Origin: UBA724 sp964229545
Lineage (GTDB): Bacteria; Bacteroidota; Bacteroidia; Flavobacteriales; Flavobacteriaceae
Length of the DNA stretch: 14,851 nucleotides
NCBI GenBank assembly: GCA_964229545.1
Contig: CAXRDP010000040.1
Coordinates: 1 to 14,851 of the forward strand
Reading direction: 5' to 3'
A model generated the notes under the pieces. That model had not been told where the DNA came from. It searched no databases and was given only the letters and a program-made list of their open reading frames with translations. This document shows, piece after piece, positions 12,610-14,851 of this stretch. Each line of letters begins with the position of its first letter. Positions within the stretch are counted from its first letter, which is position 1. The position numbers and the translations under genes are program-made.

Positions 12610-14667
12610 TCACTTTGGATGGTAGATTTTTTGAGCTGTTTCTAACACAGATTCTCGGTCAAAATACATGGGTTTGGTTTGAAAGTTTTGATACATTTCC
12701 ATTTGGTCATCAAAGTGTGGGGAGTCGGCACGTTCGCTGTTTCCGTAGGAAATCACAGATTCAAAATGGGTTTTTTCTGGCGTAAAACGAACCAAACCAA
12801 TATAAGACTCTCCGTGAGTGATTTTAATTTTTCCATTCTTATAGGGGACCCCCCGCATGGCTGTAACCACGTCGGGAAGTCCAAAGATGGGGAGTTCTTT
12901 TTCTCCACGAACCAGTTTTTGAAAGTCTCCAAGGCGCACATCGGTGGTTTTGAAGTGTTTTATCATATATGCTTTTGCCTTCCTTAAACAAGTGTGCAGC
13001 AAAACAGGATTGAAGGTTTTTGAAGACCCCAATTTGTTATAATAACTCCCCAATTGATAGTACAGGACAGCATAAGCACCAGCGCCAAAAGAGTCTGCGT
13101 CAGCTACACGATCCCAAAGTTGAATGCGCACCAATAACTCTTTGACATCTGGATAGTCATCAGGATTCATCTCAAACATTGCGTCAATGTTTAGAAAGTT
13201 ATATTGGAGGGGTGTAGGGAGTCTTCTATCATATTTGATTTCTTTAAAATCTTCATAGCTTATGGAGTCTTTGGTGGTCAAAAGGTCAAACAAACGCGTA
13301 CTTCGGTTGTTGTCATAGGTTTCATATCCCATCGGCGGGGCAAAATCATCTGGTTTTGGATTTTCTTCCAAGCCGGTAGACCGAAAAGGGCTGTGGTTGG
13401 CATTGTACACAAATCCTGCATTGGGCGCAATCACCTGTGGCAGTTCTTCTGTGCTGTAATAAGAATCCCAACGCGTTTTTTGGGTATTACCAGGCACTAC
13501 CTCTCGCCAATTGTAGCCCATTGCCCGTTTGGGAATTTTCCCGTTGGAGATATAAAAAATGGTGTCGTTTCTGTCGGCGTATCCGATGTTGTATCCCGGA
13601 ATCGCATTCTTTTTTAGAACCTTGTAAAAGGCACTAAAGGAAGTTGCTTTGTTCATCATCCACCATTGTTCCAAGGCATCGATATTGGTGGTGCTTGGGG
13701 TGCGTACGGAAAACACGCCTGTTTTGTTTTTTAGTGTCGGTCCATAGATACTGGTGTAGAATTTTTTTGAGATGGGAATGCGAAACCCTAAAAATTTCAG
13801 GTACAACTTGGCCCTCTTTTTTTCGAGTTTTAATTCCTGACCATCAACCAGATACACATCTTTTTTTTTGGGGTGCATTTCTAAGGTATACACATCTGCC
13901 TTGTCGGGGTAATTCACAGTGTGTGTCCATCCTAAATAGGGGTTGGCGCCTGTGAGTATACAAGGGGCCCCGGGAAAAGTAGCCCCTATAATATTGGTCC
14001 CTTCCTCACTAACCAAATGGGCCTCGTACCAAGATGTGGGGCCTTCCAATGGCTGATGTGTATTGATGGCCAAATAAGTAGCATTTTCTTTAGTTTTCAC
14101 ACGACTCAAAGCAATCAAATTGGAACCACGTGTATCATTTTCGATAGGTGGGCTATACAAAGGCAATTTGTTCTCCACAATCGCACCGACAAGCGCATCT
14201 GCTTGATTGGAAACAAACAATTGCAATTGCGAATAGGCCAATATCTTTTGGGGTGTCACCGGAAAAAGTGCCTCAACCAAGACCTCATCTGGGTGGTGTT
14301 TGGCATAGGCATTGAGTCCTTGGGCATAGCCCTCAAGCACTTTTATGAAACCTTCGCTTAAACTGGGGTAGTGGGTCTCAACCGTTTTTTGAGATTCGAT
14401 AAGTTGGGTTAAAAAATCGGCGGGTGCTCCTTTCAGCCCAGAATAGGCGCTCAATAGGCCATTGCCTGCTAAGTAGGCCTTTTGGATGGTTTCAAAATCA
14501 TCCTCAGCGTGTGCCCAAGCCAAGCCATAGGCAGTATCGGCATCTGTTTTGCCATAAATGTGCGGCACCCCAAAGCCATCACGAATAATTTCTACATCTT
14601 GCGGATTGATCTGACCGAATCCTAATAGCGGAACCAAAAACAATACCCAAAAATTTAGCGCTTTCAT
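12610..14667 (-). CDS. Penicillin-acylase-family Ntn hydrolase, exported
   Basis: A 685-residue precursor of a periplasmic amidase of the penicillin acylase (S45) family. A signal peptide (MKALNFWVLFLVPLLGFG) is followed by the alpha chain with VEIIRDGFGVPHIYGKTDADTAYG-type start (residues 25-48). Self-cleavage is expected between Gly181 and Ser182 in DTRGSNLIALS; Ser182 becomes the N-terminal nucleophile of the beta chain. Other family marks are LAINTHQPLEGPTSWYEAHL (199-218), and Asn252 in HTVNYPDKAD, the oxyanion-hole Asn. Related enzymes cleave acyl-homoserine lactones, aculeacin or beta-lactam side chains; the sequence does not tell which. The length is a little below the usual 700-800. 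The start is the first ATG, 70 nt from a divergent gene. DUF983 follows 14 nt downstream. Confidence 0.92.
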   Translation of the reverse strand: MKALNFWVLFLVPLLGFGQINPQDVEIIRDGFGVPHIYGKTDADTAYGLAWAHAEDDFETIQKAYLAGNGLLSAYSGLKGAPADFLTQLIESQKTVETHYPSLSEGFIKVLEGYAQGLNAYAKHHPDEVLVEALFPVTPQKILAYSQLQLFVSNQADALVGAIVENKLPLYSPPIENDTRGSNLIALSRVKTKENATYLAINTHQPLEGPTSWYEAHLVSEEGTNIIGATFPGAPCILTGANPYLGWTHTVNYPDKADVYTLEMHPKKKDVYLVDGQELKLEKKRAKLYLKFLGFRIPISKKFYTSIYGPTLKNKTGVFSVRTPSTTNIDALEQWWMMNKATSFSAFYKVLKKNAIPGYNIGYADRNDTIFYISNGKIPKRAMGYNWREVVPGNTQKTRWDSYYSTEELPQVIAPNAGFVYNANHSPFRSTGLEENPKPDDFAPPMGYETYDNNRSTRLFDLLTTKDSISYEDFKEIKYDRRLPTPLQYNFLNIDAMFEMNPDDYPDVKELLVRIQLWDRVADADSFGAGAYAVLYYQLGSYYNKLGSSKTFNPVLLHTCLRKAKAYMIKHFKTTDVRLGDFQKLVRGEKELPIFGLPDVVTAMRGVPYKNGKIKITHGESYIGLVRFTPEKTHFESVISYGNSERADSPHFDDQMEMYQNFQTKPMYFDRESVLETAQKIYHPK

Positions 14668-14737
14668 GGATTTGCAATTTATTCAAATAATAACATAAAA
14701 TAGCATTATTAAAACTTCTTTATCTTTAAAACAAAAA
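14668..14737. promoter_or_regulatory. Divergent promoter region, 70 nt
   Basis: Very AT-rich gap between the leftward acylase gene and the rightward gene at 14738. TATCTTTA at 14721-14728 (+) resembles a -7 element (TAnnTTTG, one mismatch), but I see no TTTG 19-21 nt before it. No element is convincing on the minus strand. Confidence 0.3.
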
Positions 14738-14851
14738 ATGAAAAATAGAAGAGCCTTTTTAAAAGAAGTTTGCCCCACAGTTGCCTTTGCCTTTTTTGGT
14801 GTCAGTTTTTTGGAAGCCTGTAGCGCCGAATCCACGGATGAAATTTCCCCG
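14738..14851 (+). CDS. N-terminus of an exported protein, Tat-like and lipobox signal (cut by window end)
   Basis: Only the first 38 codons are present. The peptide begins MKNRRAFLKEVCPTVAFAFF and continues GVSFLEACSAESTDEISP. NRRAFLK is close to the twin-arginine consensus (S/T-R-R-x-F-L-K), the hydrophobic part follows, and LEAC is a lipobox with Cys28. So this is probably a Tat-exported lipoprotein that folds with its cofactor before export. From memory, similar N-termini occur on Rieske-type iron-sulfur proteins of flavobacteria, but the domain itself lies outside the window, so this is only a guess. The frame stays open to the last base. Confidence 0.75.
   Translation, partial: MKNRRAFLKEVCPTVAFAFFGVSFLEACSAESTDEISP

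Noticed and set aside
13204..13955. Long plus-strand frames opposite the acylase gene
   Set aside because: Antisense shadows with cysteine- and tryptophan-rich random translations; the minus-strand frame has the full acylase motif set.

Overview
The window looks like chromosomal DNA from a member of the Bacteroidota, most likely a marine-type Flavobacteriaceae. This is inferred from the protein families and style: a FucP/GluP-type sugar permease, a small-plus-large sodium/solute symporter pair, a PepSY protein and a DUF3570 outer-membrane protein of flavobacterial type, a lipoprotein with an acidic run after its cysteine, start sites without Shine-Dalgarno sequences, AT-rich spacers, and one promoter candidate of the TTTG / TAnnTTTG type. 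No rRNA, tRNA, CRISPR array, insertion sequence or phage gene is visible.

Layout. 1-3232 (+): the 3' part of a sugar MFS permease, a DUF4212 small symporter subunit and its large SSS-family subunit. 8225-3263 (-): a one-direction run of six genes: CNNM/CBS membrane protein, PepSY membrane protein, periplasmic thioredoxin-fold protein, ApbE flavin transferase, DUF4266 lipoprotein and DUF3570 outer-membrane protein. The last four overlap by 4 nt, overlap by 4 nt, or are 1 nt apart, so they form a tight operon. 8366-10101 (+): a three-helix small membrane protein, a 395-nt gene-free stretch with consecutive hairpins, a 25-codon ORF and a strong intrinsic terminator, then an AlkB-type alkane hydroxylase. 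10104-10499 (-): a small lipoprotein. 10570-10698 (+): a 42-aa basic ORF. 14667-10714 (-): a penicillin-acylase-family Ntn hydrolase, a DUF983 protein and a CstB-like persulfide dioxygenase/rhodanese fusion. 14738-end (+): the first 38 codons of an exported protein with a Tat-like and lipobox signal.

How the genes fit together. The best candidate for an under-described system is the trx-apbE-DUF4266-DUF3570 operon. ApbE attaches FMN to Ser/Thr in S/T-G-A-T/S motifs of exported proteins. The window encodes no NqrB, NqrC, RnfG or FMN_bind substrate, but the co-transcribed DUF3570 protein carries two SGAS motifs on either side of an Asp8 loop. I propose that DUF3570 is the flavinylated partner. 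The DUF4266 lipoprotein, with a Gly-rich Cys-Gly-Cys tail, and the CGPC thioredoxin would serve as thiol or metal-handling helpers. The PepSY protein just upstream belongs to a class often linked to flavin or heme electron transfer. The other genes look like ordinary accessory metabolism: transport, alkane oxidation, sulfide/persulfide handling and amide hydrolysis.
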